Positions 34,032 through 45,267 of a stretch of 64,000 nt of DNA are shown piece by piece (within the stretch, counting starts at the first letter, position 1; each line of letters starts with the position of its first letter). A program made the translations under genes and the position numbers. Below the pieces are notes generated by a model that worked only from the letters and a program-made list of their open reading frames with translations, was not told the DNA's origin and searched no databases. Source of the stretch: Chlorella sorokiniana (lineage: Eukaryota > Chlorophyta > Trebouxiophyceae > Chlorellales > Chlorellaceae); contig CP084613.1 in assembly GCA_025917655.1 (NCBI GenBank), positions 4,156,001-4,220,000 of the forward strand. Reading direction: 5' to 3'.

Positions 34032-35572
34032 TCAGGCCCCGCGTGTGCGAGGCCCGCCCTCACTGGGCTCCTTGTCACCCTCAGGCTTGTCGCCGTTGCC
34101 AGGCTCCTTGTCGTCCTCAGGCTTGCCGCCGTCGCCATCAGCAGCGTTCTCAGCGTTGTTGTTGAGCCCAGAGTTGCCTGGCGGGTCCTGGTCACCGTTG
34201 CCAAAGCCGTTCTGCAAGAAAGGGTGGGGTTGCGTGGGGTGCGGAGGTCACGACACAAGCGGCAGCAGCAACTGGCTGGAACATTGCCAAGACGACGCTC
34301 TTCTGGCTGCCTTTGCGACAAGCAGCTGCTTATCCCCCCCACCCCCAATCCCCGCGTCCGTCGCTCACGTTTTCGTCCTCAGGCTTGCCGCCATCGCCAG
34401 GCTCCTTGTCATCCTCAGGCTTGCCGCCATTGCCAGGCTCCTTGTCATCCTCAGGCTTGTCGCCGTTGCCAGGCTCCTTGTCATCCTCAGGCTTGCCGCC
34501 GGCGGCATCAACAGCGTTCTCGGCGTTGTTGTTGGGCCCGGAGTTGCCTGGTGGGTCCTGGTCACCGTTGCCATAGCCGTTCTGCAAGAAAGGGTGGGGT
34601 TGAATGGGGTGCTGCGGTCACGACACAAGCGGCAGCAGCACCTGGCTGGAATGGGCGAAGCTGCTCTGTGCAGACTGCTCTTGCTACAAGCAGCAGCTTC
34701 TGGGCCCCCGCCCCCAACCCCGCGTCCGTTGCTCACGTTTTCGTCCTCAGGCTTGCCGCCACTGCCAGGCTCCTTGTCATCCTCAGGCTTGTCGCCACTG
34801 CCAGGCTCCTTGTCGTCCTCAGGCTTGCCGCCGTCGCCATCAGCAGCGTTCTCGGCGTTGTTGTTGGGCCCGGAGTTGCCTGGCGGGTCCTGGTCACCGT
34901 TGCCAAAGCCGTTCTGCAAGAAAGGGTGGGGTTGCGTGGGGTGCGGAGGTCACGACACAAGCGGCAGCAGCACCTGGCTGGAATGGGCGAAGCTGCTCTC
35001 TGCAGGCTGCTCTTGCTACAAGCAGCAGTTTCTGGGCCCCCCCGCCCCCAACCCCGCGTCCGTTGCTCACGTTTTCGTCCTCAGGCTTGCCGCCACTGCC
35101 AGGCTCCTTGTCATCCTCAGGCTTGTCGCCATTGCCAGGCTCCTCGTCGTCCTCAGGCTTGCCGCCGTCGCCATCAGCAGCGTTCTCGGCGTTGTTGTTG
35201 GGCCCGGAGTTGCCTGGCGGGTCCTGGTCACCGTTGCCAAAGCCGTTCTGCAAGAAAGGGTGGGGTTGCGTGGGGTGCGGAGGTCACGACACAAGCGGCA
35301 GCAGCACCTGGCTGGAACAGTGCCAAGACGACGTTCTGCTGACTGGCTTTGCGACACGCAGCTGCTTCTTCCCTCCCCCGCCCGCGTCCGTCGCTCACGT
35401 TTTCGTCCTCAGGCTCGCTGCCATTGCCAGGCTCCTTGTCATCCTCAGGCTTGTCGCCGTTGCCAGGCTCCTTGTCGTCTGGCTTGCCGCCGTCACCATC
35501 ATCAGCGTTCTCGGCGTTGTTGTTGGGCCCGGAGTTGCCTGGCGGGTCCTGGTCACCGTTGCCAAAGCCGTT
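34032..35572 (-). repeat. Tandem array of five duplicated exon+intron units
   Basis: Five copies of one exon with its flanking intron, start to start 325, 334, 332 and 370 bp. Exon lengths are 174, 177, 177, 213 and 180 (last, with stop). Every internal copy begins right after ttgcag and ends at GAAAAC|gtgagc in phase 0. The intron copies also share long identical blocks, so whole genomic units were duplicated. Confidence 0.9.
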
Positions 35573-38500
35573 CTGCAAGAGGGGGTGGCCCCAAGTGGGG
35601 CTTAGTTGTTAGAAGGTCCCATCACCAACACCTACAGTACCTTGCACATGGAGGCAGCTGGCTATGACCTGAAGGCCACTAGTTCAACCCAACTTCAACT
35701 CACATTTTCATTATCAGGGTGCTTGGGCGGTGGGGGGAGAAGTCCGGGTGCTCGGGAGGAGGGGGAGAGAAGTCCGGGTGCTCGGGAGGAGGGGGAGAGA
35801 AGTCCGGGTGCTCGGGAGGAGGGGGAGAGAAGTCCGGGTGCTCGGGAGGAGGGGGAGAGAAGTCCGGGTGCTCGGGAGGAGGGGGAGAAGTCCGGGTGCT
35901 CGGGAGGAGGGGGAGAGAAGTCTGGGTGCTCGGGAGGAGGCGGCGAGAAGTCCGGGTGCTTTGGAGGAGGAGGGGAGAAGTCCGGGTGCTCGGGAGGAGG
36001 GGGCGAGAAGTCCGGGTGCTCGGGAGGAGGGGGAGAGAAGTCCGGGTGCTCGGGAGGAGGGGGGAGAAGTCCGGGTGCTCGGGAGGAGGGGGAGAAGTCC
36101 GGGTGCTCGGGAGGAGGGGGAGAGAAGTCCGGGTGCTCGGGAGGAGGGGGGAGAAGTCCGGGTGCTCGGGAGGAGGGGGAGAGAAGTCTGGGTGCTCGGG
36201 AGGAGGCGGCGAGAAGTCCGGGTGCTCGGGAGGAGGCGGCGAGAAGTCCGGGTGCTCGGGAGGAGGGGGAGAGAAGTCTGGGTGCTCGGGAGGAGGCGGC
36301 GAGAAGTCCGGGTGCTCGGGAGGAGGGGGAGAGAAGTCCGGGTGCTCGGGAGGAGGGGGAGAGAAGTCCGGGTGCTCGGGAGGAGGGGGAGAGAAGTCCG
36401 GGTGCTCGGGAGGAGGGGGAGAGAAGTCCGGGTGCTCGGGAGGAGGGGGGAGAAGTCCGGGTGCTCGGGAGGAGGGGGAGAGAAGTCCGGGTGCTTTGGA
36501 GGAGGAGGGGAGAAGTCCGGGTGCTCGGGAGGAGGGGGCGAGAAGTCCGGGTGCTCGGGAGGAGGGGGAGAGAAGTCCGGGTGCTCGGGAGGAGGGGGAG
36601 AGAAGTCCGGGTGCTCGGGAGGAGGGGGAGAGAAGTCCGGGTGCTCGGGAGGAGGGGGAGAAGTCCGGGTGCTCGGGAGGAGGGGGAGAGAAGTCCGGGT
36701 GCTCGGGAGGAGGAGGGGAGAAGTCCTCCGGCTTGGGCGGCGGTGGGGAGAATTCCTCAGGCTTGGGTGGAGGGGGAGAGGCGTCCTCGGGCTTGGGTGG
36801 AGGAGGAGAGGCATCCTCGGGCTTGGGCGGCGGGAACGCCTCAGGCTCCTCCTTGGGGGCGGGGGAGAGGCGTCCTCGGGCTTGGGTGGAGGAGGAGAGG
36901 CATCTTCCGGCTTGGGTGGCGGGGGAGAGGCGTCCTCGGGCTTGGGTGGAGGGGGAGAGAAGTCTTCTGGCTTGGGTGGAGGAGGAGAGGCATCCTCCGG
37001 CTTGGGCGGTGGGAACGCTTCAGGCTCCTCCTTGGGTGGAGGAGGAGAGGCATCCTCCGGCTTGGGCGGCGGGGGAGGCATCCTCGGGCTTGGGTGGAGG
37101 AGGAGAGGCATCCTCCGGCTTGGGCGGCGGGGGAGGCATCCTCGGGCTTGGGTGGAGGGGGAGAGGCGTCCTCAGGCTTGGGTGGTGGGGAGAGGCGTCC
37201 TCGGGCTTGGGTGGAGGAGGAGAGGCATCCTCGGGCTTGGGCGGCGGGGGAGGCATCCTCGGGCTTGGGTGGAGGGGGAGAGGTGTCCTCGGGCTTGGGT
37301 GGAGGGGGAGAGAAGTCTTCTGGCTTGGGTGGAGGAGGAGAGGCATCCTCCGGCTTGGGCGGTGGGAACGCTTCAGGCTCCTCCTTGGGTGGAGGAGGAG
37401 AGGCATCCTCCGGCTTGGGCGGCGGGGGGAGGCATCCTCGGGCTTGGGTGGAGGAGGAGAGGCATCCTCCGGCTTGGGCGGCGGGGGAGGCATCCTCGGG
37501 CTTGGGTGGAGGGGGAGAGGCGTCCTCAGGCTTGGGTGGTGGGGAGAGGCGTCCTCGGGCTTGGGTGGAGGAGGAGAGGCATCCTCGGGCTTGGGCGGCG
37601 GGGGAGGCATCCTCGGGCTTGGGTGGAGGGGGAGAGGTGTCCTCGGGCTTGGGTGGAGGGGGAGAGAAGTCTTCTGGCTTGGGTGGAGGAGGAGAGGCAT
37701 CCTCCGGCTTGGGCGGTGGGAACGCTTCAGGCTCCTCCTTGGGTGGAGGAGGAGAGGCATCCTCCGGCTTGGGCGGCGGGGGAGGCATCCTCGGGCTTGG
37801 GTGGAGGAGGAGAGGCATCCTCGGGCTTGGGCGGCGGGGGAGGCATCCTCGGGCTTGGGTGGAGGGGGAGAGGCGTCCTCCAGCTTGGGTGGAGGGGGAG
37901 AGGCATCCTCGGGCTTGGGTGGAGGGGGAGAGGCGTCCTCCGGCTTGGGTGGAGGGGGAGAGAAGTCTTCTGGCTTGGGTGGAGGAGGAGGAGAGGCATC
38001 CTCCGGCTTGGGCGGTGGGAACGCTTCAGGCTCCTCCTTGGGTGGAGGAGGAGAGGCATCCTCCGGCTTGGGCGGCGGGGGAGGCATCCTCGGGCTTGGG
38101 TGGAGGAGGAGAGGCATCCTCCGGCTTGGGCGGCGGGGGAGGCATCCTCGGGCTTGGGTGGCGGGGGAGAGGCGTCCTCGGGCTTGGGTGGAGGAGGAGA
38201 GGCATCCTCCGGCTTGGGCGGCGGGAACGCCTCAGGCTCCCGCTTGGGTGGCGGGGGAGAGGCATCCTCGGGCTTAGGTGGAGGAGGAGAGGCATCCTCC
38301 GGCTTGGGTGGCGGGGGAGGCGTCCTCGGGCTTGGGCGGCGGGGGAAGGCATCCTCGGGCTTGGGTGGCGGTGGAGAGGCATCTTCCGGCTTGGGCGGTG
38401 GGTGAGATGCGCCCGTGGGGTTTTGGGGCGTTGTGTCGTGTGTCACCGGAGGCGGTGGCAACCGTGCATGCTCGCTTGGCTTCGGCGGGTGCTGCCCAGC

Positions 38501-40800
38501 TGGGATGGACCCCGGGGGTGGTGCCCTCCCGGCTCCCCCGCCTTCGTGCCGCTCCTTGCCACCGCACGCGTGGGCCAGCCTCCTCCACCGGTTGTGAAGG
38601 GAGTGCAGAGTGGGGCTGTCAGTGATCTCTGGCAGCAACACCTGCAGTGCACCAGCACAAAAGCGCGTTACAGCGCCTCGTCAGGGCAGCCTGCAGAGAA
38701 TGGGGCGCCCGCTCGTCTGCTCCCTACCGCTGCCGCCACCCCACTCCAGCTGGCTGCTGCCAGCCCCGCCCTCAGACACAAGCTGGGCTCAGGACGGGCA
38801 TTGCCAGTGTCCAAATCAGCGCCACCCCGCGCCCACCTCTTTGACGACGTGCACGATGGATGCGCCCGCCTCCAGGTCCGCCTCAACCACCTTCACCTCC
38901 TGCCCGGTGGTGGTGTTCAGGAACACGTGGCGGCGGCGTTGGCGGCGCCGCCACTCGACGTCCACCTGCGCGCAAAGCGGGCGGTGGCGGATGGGGAGTG
39001 GGTGTAGGGTGCACGCGTCTGCGGCACCCTGGTTGGCGGGGTGGGGTGGCAGCAGGCGGGTCTTGGATCTGCAGGGCGGAGCCGAGCTTGCGGCGGCAGC
39101 GTTCTGCCGGGCTGCCCGCCGGCCGCTGCACCTGGACAAGTGAGAGTGCGTCGCCCAGCCTGGCTGCCTACACACATCCGCATGCCCGCGGGCTGCCGGT
39201 GCTGCTACCGGGCTGTTTGTTCTGGCGCAGCGGGCGGGTGGGCATGGGGCCAATGCAAAAGCCAAAGTGAGGCCTCCCTGCCCCCTCCCGGGCTGCCCCT
39301 CACCTCCAAACTCTCGTTCTTCAGCAGGGTGTGCAGGTTCTGGCCATCCCGCAAGTCTTCTGCCCTGGCGACCAGGCAGGGCACGATGTGGTAGGACAGC
39401 ACAGCGGCCAGCGTCTCCTGCAGGGGGCCAGGGCCAGGGGGCAAGCTGGTCTGGGCGGGGCTGAGTTGGTGGGAGGGGGCTGCGTGCCGCCGCTGCCGAC
39501 CGCTGCAGAAGTGGGCTGCTGGCAACAACTTGGGGCTGCTCCCAGGCGGCCTCGCACTCGCTGCCTCTGCTGCCTTCAGATGCGGGCATCGCCCTGGAAG
39601 GGCGGGAGCGGCGGCGCTGCTGCTGCGCGGCAGGCTGCCTGCAGCAGCCTCTGCCCCGCAACTCACATTCTCCGCCAGCAGCTCCTCGGCGGTCACGTTC
39701 AGCGCCGCCAGCAAGGACTCAAAGGCGCAGTTGTCGGGTGCAAAGAACGTCACGTGCACGCGGGGGTCTGCGGAGATTGCAGGCGGGGGCGGGGGGTCGG
39801 ACGAGGGAGCAGGCGAAGCAGCAGCCAGAGCAGAGGGAGCAGCGGCCGGGGCAGCGGCGCGCCGAGGGCGGGGCAGCGCCGGAGCAGCGCTGCGCTGAGC
39901 AAACGAGCTTGCCTTGCAGGATGTCAAACAGGCCCACAGTTTCGGCGGCCCTCGCCAGCAGGGTGAGGTCGCCTCGCTGCGCCAGCAGGTCAGAGATGGA
40001 GCTGCCGTTCTTGGCGGCGGCTGCAGGGGGTTGGGAGAGGCGCCGCAGCCAGCGCCTTGGCAACATAAGCACTGCAGCAGCCCACCTGCGGGCTGGGGAA
40101 GGCCTGACGCGGCGCTGCTGTAGTGAAACGTGCGGCGTGGTGCGGCGGCTGGCGCAGCTCACCCTCGCAGGGAAGGCGGACGGTTTCGCCGCGGTGCAGA
40201 CTGGCGTGCGGGCTGTGGATTGAAGGGTTGATCAGCTCCAGGGCAGATTGGGCCAAGTCGTAGTGGTCAGCAACCTGCAGGGTATGGGGTGGGGGAAGAT
40301 GGTGAGGTCAGCAGCCGCCAGCCGCAGGCTTGTGCGCGCGCAGAGCAGAAGGCGGCCACCGCAGGCCAGCAAGCAGGCGGCCGCCGCGAAGCAGCACATA
40401 AAATATTGAATCCCCGCTCACCGTCCATAGGTCCTCGCCACGCTTCACAGTGTGCTTGCATGGCAACTCAACGGGGCAACGGTGGAGGTGGTGGTCGGAC
40501 GGAGGACGCCGGGTAGCTGCAGCGTCGTTATGCAACGCACTGTTAGTTGCTGCAGTACCCGACAATTAGACGTCCACGAGGGAACGGTCGGCTACATGGA
40601 TTCATTGGATATCATTCGCACCCTCCCCGCCAAACCCAACGGGGCGGGGCCCGATGGCGCATGCCGAGGCACATGCCGCCAGACCGGCCTCACCGAAGCG
40701 TTTCAATCGTGCACTGGCAATATAAGCAGAGGCAGTCACCTGACGCAACGCCGCTTGCAGCGAGGAGCGCCACCACTATCAGCAGGTGGCGGCGCGCCAT
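34032..40800 (-). CDS. Secreted LysM-FAS1 protein with giant proline-rich repeat and tandem Asn/Asp/Gly-rich exons (paralogue 1)
   Basis: Predicted secreted or wall-anchored adhesion protein. Exons in order: 40740-40800 (signal peptide MARRHLLIVVALLAASGVAS), 40422-40516, 40163-40274, 39913-40020, 39667-39767, 39304-39417, 38837-38965, 35704-38641, then five repeat exons 35399-35572, 35071-35247, 34737-34913, 34369-34581 and 34032-34211. LysM: HTVKRGEDLWT, then VADHYDLAQSALELINPSIH and GETVRLPCE. FAS1: SISDLLAQRGDLTLLARAAE, VTFFAPDNCAFESLLAALNV, TLAAVLSYHIVPCLVARAED, HVFLNTTTGQEVKVVEADLE. The big exon encodes PEHPDFSPPP and KPEDASPPPP repeats. The C-terminal exons encode NGFGNGDQDPPGNSGPNNNA and (KPEDDKEPGNGD)n. 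All core junctions are in phase; the 39913 donor is GC. The single frame cannot be followed through the big repeat. Confidence 0.8.
35718..36720 (-). repeat. 30-bp minisatellite, PEHPDFSPPP repeat (about 33 copies)
   Basis: A near-perfect 30-bp unit on the minus strand encodes P-E/K-H-P-D-F-S-P-P-P. A few units are one or two bases shorter, which shifts the frame locally. It is part of the large exon of LysM-FAS1 paralogue 1. Confidence 0.92.
36721..38405 (-). repeat. 28-30-bp minisatellite, KPEDASPPPP repeat (about 57 units) with 353-bp higher-order period
   Basis: Units encode K-P-E-D-A/F-S-P-P-P-P in one frame. A distinctive unit (KEEPEAFPPP) recurs near 36831, 37011, 37364, 37717, 38015 and 38222. 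The 37011-37364-37717 spacing of 353 bp marks a higher-order repeat of 12 units. Units of 28 and 29 bp occur beside 30-bp units inside each block. Confidence 0.9.
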
Positions 40801-42044
40801 CACCATCAGCGGCAGGCTGCACCAAGGACCCTGCCACCAGTGAAATCGCTCACTTGCCGACTTTCTGATCAACCTTGAGCAGAAAAATATGGATCAAGTT
40901 AATAGAATGAGCCCGCACAACGCATAGCCCTTGGATTTGCTTGCTTTCTTTTACCCCGACCCGAGGACCTCGCAGCCTCGCTGGGAGCTGTGCGGCCGCC
41001 TTCCTGCCCAACTTCCACCCCCCAAACGCGTGTCTTCCATGTCCTGACTGATCCAGGGCCATATTTCCATTCCCATTGAAGAGATTTGTGGCATTCTGGC
41101 AATTTGGGCCCCTGGAATGCAGCAGGGGAGGTTGCCACCGCCCAGGCTGGCTGCGGCAGTCCTGCCCAAAGTCCAAAGTGAGCAGTAGCTGCAGTAGCTT
41201 AACTTCACCTCAGTAGCCAACTTTCGGTCGCACGTGCAAAGCCATGCAGAAAGGCATTCCATGCGCAACACAGGCAGCAGCCTGTCGAAATGCCGCCAAG
41301 CCCTCAGGGTCCAGCCAGCCCCCTGCCCTCAGGCCCCCACCGCCACCGCTCCGCCTGCCGTGAAGGGAGGCTGCCCCGAGAGCTGCACTACATCTAAGCC
41401 GCCTAAAGTCGCGTCCTGCAGTGCCTGGTTCGGCGTTTTGCGTTGACCGGCGCAGAGCCTGTGTGCAGCGTGCAGCGCTCGGCACGCTCACGGCTGTCGA
41501 TGTTGGATGCGCGTCGGGCGGCGGCAGCACCGCCTCAGCCTGCAGCCCGCTGGCAGTCAGACTTGATGCTCCTTGATGCCTGCTCATCCGCTGCAGGGCG
41601 TTCACACCTGGGTTCCGTGTCCACTAGGGCTACCTGACAGTCTCAGCTGCGGCGCTAGGGACCCAGGGAGCTGCCGCTGGCAGGTGCATGGCACGGGAGG
41701 TGTTGTACAGCTCAGCCAGACACGCACCACCCGCCTGACCAGCCCAGCTTGAATTCCACGTGCGTTCGAAGCACGGCGCAGCCAGGCGCCAGGCGTGGGA
41801 GTGCAAAAATTTACAGATGGGGACTGTTGCGCAGCTGGGCTGCCAGGGCATCGGGGGATGAATGGGGGAATGAAATGAAGGGGGCAATTGCCGCCCACGT
41901 TGGGGAGGGGGGCCTAGAGGGGGCTGAGATATATCATGTTCCTATCACTCAATCAGGGGGGGGCACGAAATTTTGCCGCCCAGGCTGACAGTCTGGCATG
42001 GCTCGCTCGCTCGTCGTGCTCGCGCGCTGCAGCTGGCACACACC
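40801..42044. other. Intergenic region between the two LysM-FAS1 genes
   Basis: This includes the promoter of paralogue 1 and the 3' flank of paralogue 2. No coding segment was recognised. A minus-strand TGTAA for paralogue 2 is annotated separately. Confidence 0.45.
41811..41815 (-). terminator. TGTAA poly(A) signal, LysM-FAS1 paralogue 2
   Basis: TGTAA on the minus strand about 230 bp downstream of the stop at 42045. Confidence 0.6.
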
Positions 42045-45000
42045 TCAGCAGGGCAGGATGATCTCTTGGCCTGCGGTCACAGTTACAGAAACAGGGGCAG
42101 CTGAGCAGGCAGCTTCGCTGGCGCCGGGAGGCAGCAGCGCATACGCGGGCGCAGCGCCTGTGGCCAGGGGCGCAGCGGCGAGGTGGCACTGTTGGCAGGC
42201 CGGCGGACAGGCGCATCATGGCACGGTCTCGTGGCCAGGCTGCTCCCCTCACCGGGATAGATGAGGCTGGGGTTGCGGATGGAGGGGTTCAGACGCACCA
42301 GCTCAGCCACGCTGGTGCCGTAGCGCTGCAGGGGAGCAGGCAGGATGGGCACAGCACGCACAGCGCATGTGAGGGTCGCGCAAGCGCAATGTAGGGTCGT
42401 ACGCGCATTTGTGCTAGCGGTTGTCAGCTATACTCCGCGTGCAGAGGCATGCCGCAGCAACAGCGGCAAGGGGGCGCTGGTAAACGTCAGCTGGTAAAGA
42501 GTAACAAATGCAGGGCACAGAAGAGCCCCCACCTGAGCAATGGAGTACAGGTACTCGCCCCTCACAACAGTGTGGGTGCAAGGGCGGTGATCCGGAGAGG
42601 GGGTCGGGCGGTGGTCGGGGGAGGGGGACGGGCGGTGGTCGGGGGAGGGGAGGGGCGGTGGTCGGGAGAGGGGGAGGGGCGGTGGTCGGGAGAGGGGGAC
42701 GGGCGGTGGTCGGGAGAGGGGGACGGGCGGTGGCTGGGAGAGGGGGAGCGGCGGTGGTCGGGAGAGGGGGACGGGCGGTGGTCGGGAGAGGGGGTCGGGC
42801 GGTGGTCGGGGGAGGGGGACGGGCGGTGGTCGGGGGGGGGGAGGGGCGGTGGTCGGGAGAGGGGGAGGGGCGGTGGTCGGGAGAGGGGGACGGGCGGTGG
42901 TCGGGAGAGGGGGAGGGGCGGTGGTCGGGAGAGGGGGACGGGCGGTGGTCGGGAGAGGGGGACGGGCGGTGGCTGGGAGAGGGGGAGCGGCGGTGGTCGG
43001 GAGAGGGGGACGGGCGGTGGTCGGGAGAGGGGGACGGGCGGTGGCTGGGAGAGGGGGAGCGGCGGTGGTCGGGAGAGGGAGACGGGCGGTGGCTGGGAGA
43101 GGGGGAGGGACGATGATCCTCCTCACCGGGCAGCAGCACCTGCAGCAATGAGAAGGGCAGCAAGCATGCTGTGCAGCAACCGGGGTGGGCACGCCCGCAA
43201 ATGAGCAAGACCCTCGGGCACTGTACACCTCCTTGCCTCCCCCCACCCCACACCCACCCACCCACCCACAACACAAAACACGCAACCCTCGCGATGGCTG
43301 CCGCCACTCCAGCAGCCGCCCACCTGCTCCACAACATGGATGATGGAGCGGCCTGCCTCCAGGTCCGCCTCGATCACCTTCACCTCCTGCTCGCTGGTGG
43401 TGCGCAGGAACACGTGGCGCCTGTCCAGCTTCACCTGTGGGGAGACCAGCCCGGGGCGCGATTTGGTGTAAGGAGGTGGAGCCAGCCTGGCACTCGTCGG
43501 ACGGTGAACTGCTCCTGCCTCTGCTGAGAGGCGAGCACTGAAAGAAGTGCATGGGCTGCTCAACGCCAGCCGCCCCAGCCGTCGCGTCGGGCTGGTCCCC
43601 CTGGAAGGCTGGCAGATGTCCGAGACACATGCTGCCAGCCGCGGCGGCCCCCACGCTGCAGCCTGGCCGCCCAGCCGCCGTGCACCTTCAAGCTCTGCCC
43701 CTCCAGCGCAGTGGGGAGCTCCTGTCCGTCGCTCAGGTCCTCTGCCTTGGCAGCCACGCTGGGCACGACGTGGTAGGTCAGCACGCGCACCAGAGTCTCC
43801 TGCGGGTCAGAAGTGGCGGCAGAGCAGGTGTTGATCATGGTCAGCGGTCAGCCATGGTCGGTGATAGGGCAGGCAGGCGAGGCGGGCTGGCCTGGGGCGA
43901 TCGAAGGGCAGAGGGTGGAGGAGGTGGTGGGCTGGCCCGGCGAGGTGCGTGGCCCGACCAGTTAAGACGAAGCATTGGACAGGTGTCTCTTCTGTCTCTG
44001 CTTTTCCACCCCCTTCCAACAGCCCACCTTGTCGGCCAGCAGCTCCTCGGCGGTGACCCCCAGCTGCTCCAGCAGCGCCGCGAAGGCGCAGTTGGTGGGC
44101 GCAAACAGGGTGGCCTCCAGGCGGCGCTCTGCGGCAGGGATGCGCAAGCGTTGCACACGACGCACGGAATTGGGCAGCACTGGGATGTGCTGGCCGTGGC
44201 AGAACAACGAAAGGGGTGGTCAGCAACGGTGTGTCGGGCATGGTTGGGCGGTTGTATTGTTGCGAGGGGCGCACCAGACAGGGTCTCCACAATCCCTGCA
44301 GCCTCTGCAGCCTGGACCAGGATGGAGAGGTCGGGCGCTGGGTCAGCAGATCCGCGATAGAGCGGCCCTCGGTGGGGAGCTCTGCAGTTGAGGGAGGCGG
44401 AGGGTGGGCGGGACGACAGCGCGTGTTAAGAGGGGAGGATGGCAACGGGTGGTGGGATGAGAGGAAAGAAAGCAGCAAGACACCACCTGGGTTGCAAGCG
44501 CTACTATCAGCTGCCAAGAGGGAGAGGAGAGAAGGGATCGTCTGTGTCGCAAGTTCCACTCCGGAAAGAAAGCCCATAAGCCCAAACAAGCAAGCCAAGT
44601 GGGAGAAAGGATGCAAAGTGCATTGACGGCCGGCCGATGGCAGGCTCTCACCACAGGGAGGTGCACAGTGTCGCCGCGGCGCACGGCATGCGGGTCGTGC
44701 ACATGGGGGTTGGCAGCAGCCACAGCCTCACGCTCCAAGCCATAGCGGTCGGCAATCTGTGGGGCAGGGGTGTAAGGGCGAGCGTGCAGCGGGGAAGGCT
44801 TCAATGCCTCTGGGGGAAGAAGGCAGGTTCCCAGCATGCAGGGGCTGTGCGCAGCGTGGCTGTGCGCAGCGTGTGCTGGCGGCGGTGGCCCAGCACCCAA
44901 AACTCACCGACCACAGGTCCTCGCCACGGACGACGGTGTGAGTGCAGGGGACCTTGAAGTCGCATCCATCGTCGTGAGGGCGGCGCTCGGGGGTGGCGGG

Positions 45001-45267
45001 TGGCTGCGATCAAGGGGGCGCGACCGTTGCGCTCCTGGGTGCCAAAAATAAAGACTACGATGGGCAGCACAATGCTGCAAAGAGCCTGCGCAAATGCTCC
45101 GGCGCCAACAGGCGACAGGTGGCTGCCGCGTTTTGATGGTACGCAAATGACGAGGCTGCTCCGCATTTCATACCGCGTTGCCCAATGCATTGAATTCCGC
45201 AGCACTTGCCTGATGCCAGGCCGCTGGCCAAGAGGAGCGCAGCAACCAAGACGTGGCTGCGCGCCAT
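42045..45267 (-). CDS. Secreted LysM-FAS1-(SPDHRP)n-LysM protein (paralogue 2)
   Basis: Paralogue of the downstream gene with the same core exon plan. Exons: ends about 45210 (signal peptide MARSHVLVAALLLASGLAS, start 45267), about 44908-44990, 44652-44756, 44275-44381, 44028-44128, 43686-43799, 43324-43434, 42533-43139, 42253-42325 and 42045-42070. LysM1: PCTHTVVRGEDLWS, IADRYGLEREAVAAANPHVH, RRGDTVHLPV. FAS1: GRSIADLLTQR, ATLFAPTNCAFAALLEQLGV, TLVRVLTYHVVPSVAAKAED, HVFLRTTSEQEVKVIEADLE. After the SPSPDHRP repeat comes a second LysM: CTHTVVRGEYLYSIAQ, RYGTSVAELVRLNPSIRNPS, then PGQEIILPC and stop. The 101- and 114-bp FAS1 exons match paralogue 1 exactly. The 107-bp exon is one base shorter than its 108-bp counterpart (frame break near 44325), the repeat exon is one base over frame at a G10 run (about 42831), and the exon 1-2 junction is unresolved. 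Confidence 0.78.
42590..43115 (-). repeat. 24-bp minisatellite, SPSPDHRP repeat (about 21 copies)
   Basis: The coding (minus) strand repeats S-P-S-P-D/S-H-R-P/R. The plus strand is a G-rich array of cggtggtcgggagaggggga-type units. It lies inside one exon between FAS1 and the second LysM of paralogue 2. Confidence 0.92.

Noticed and set aside
35606-39007. A 1,133-codon plus-strand open frame rich in Gly/Ser/Cys or Gly/Glu/Arg, plus two other long plus-strand frames over the same place
   Set aside because: These are shadows of the stop-free 30-bp minisatellite of the minus-strand LysM-FAS1 gene. The non-repeat parts have no domain, and the minus strand has spliced, in-phase domain exons on both sides.
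44028-44756. LysM-FAS1 paralogue 2 as a pseudogene
   Set aside because: It has one-base frame breaks, but so do essential genes throughout the window. Exon lengths, splice sites and domain residues are otherwise kept.
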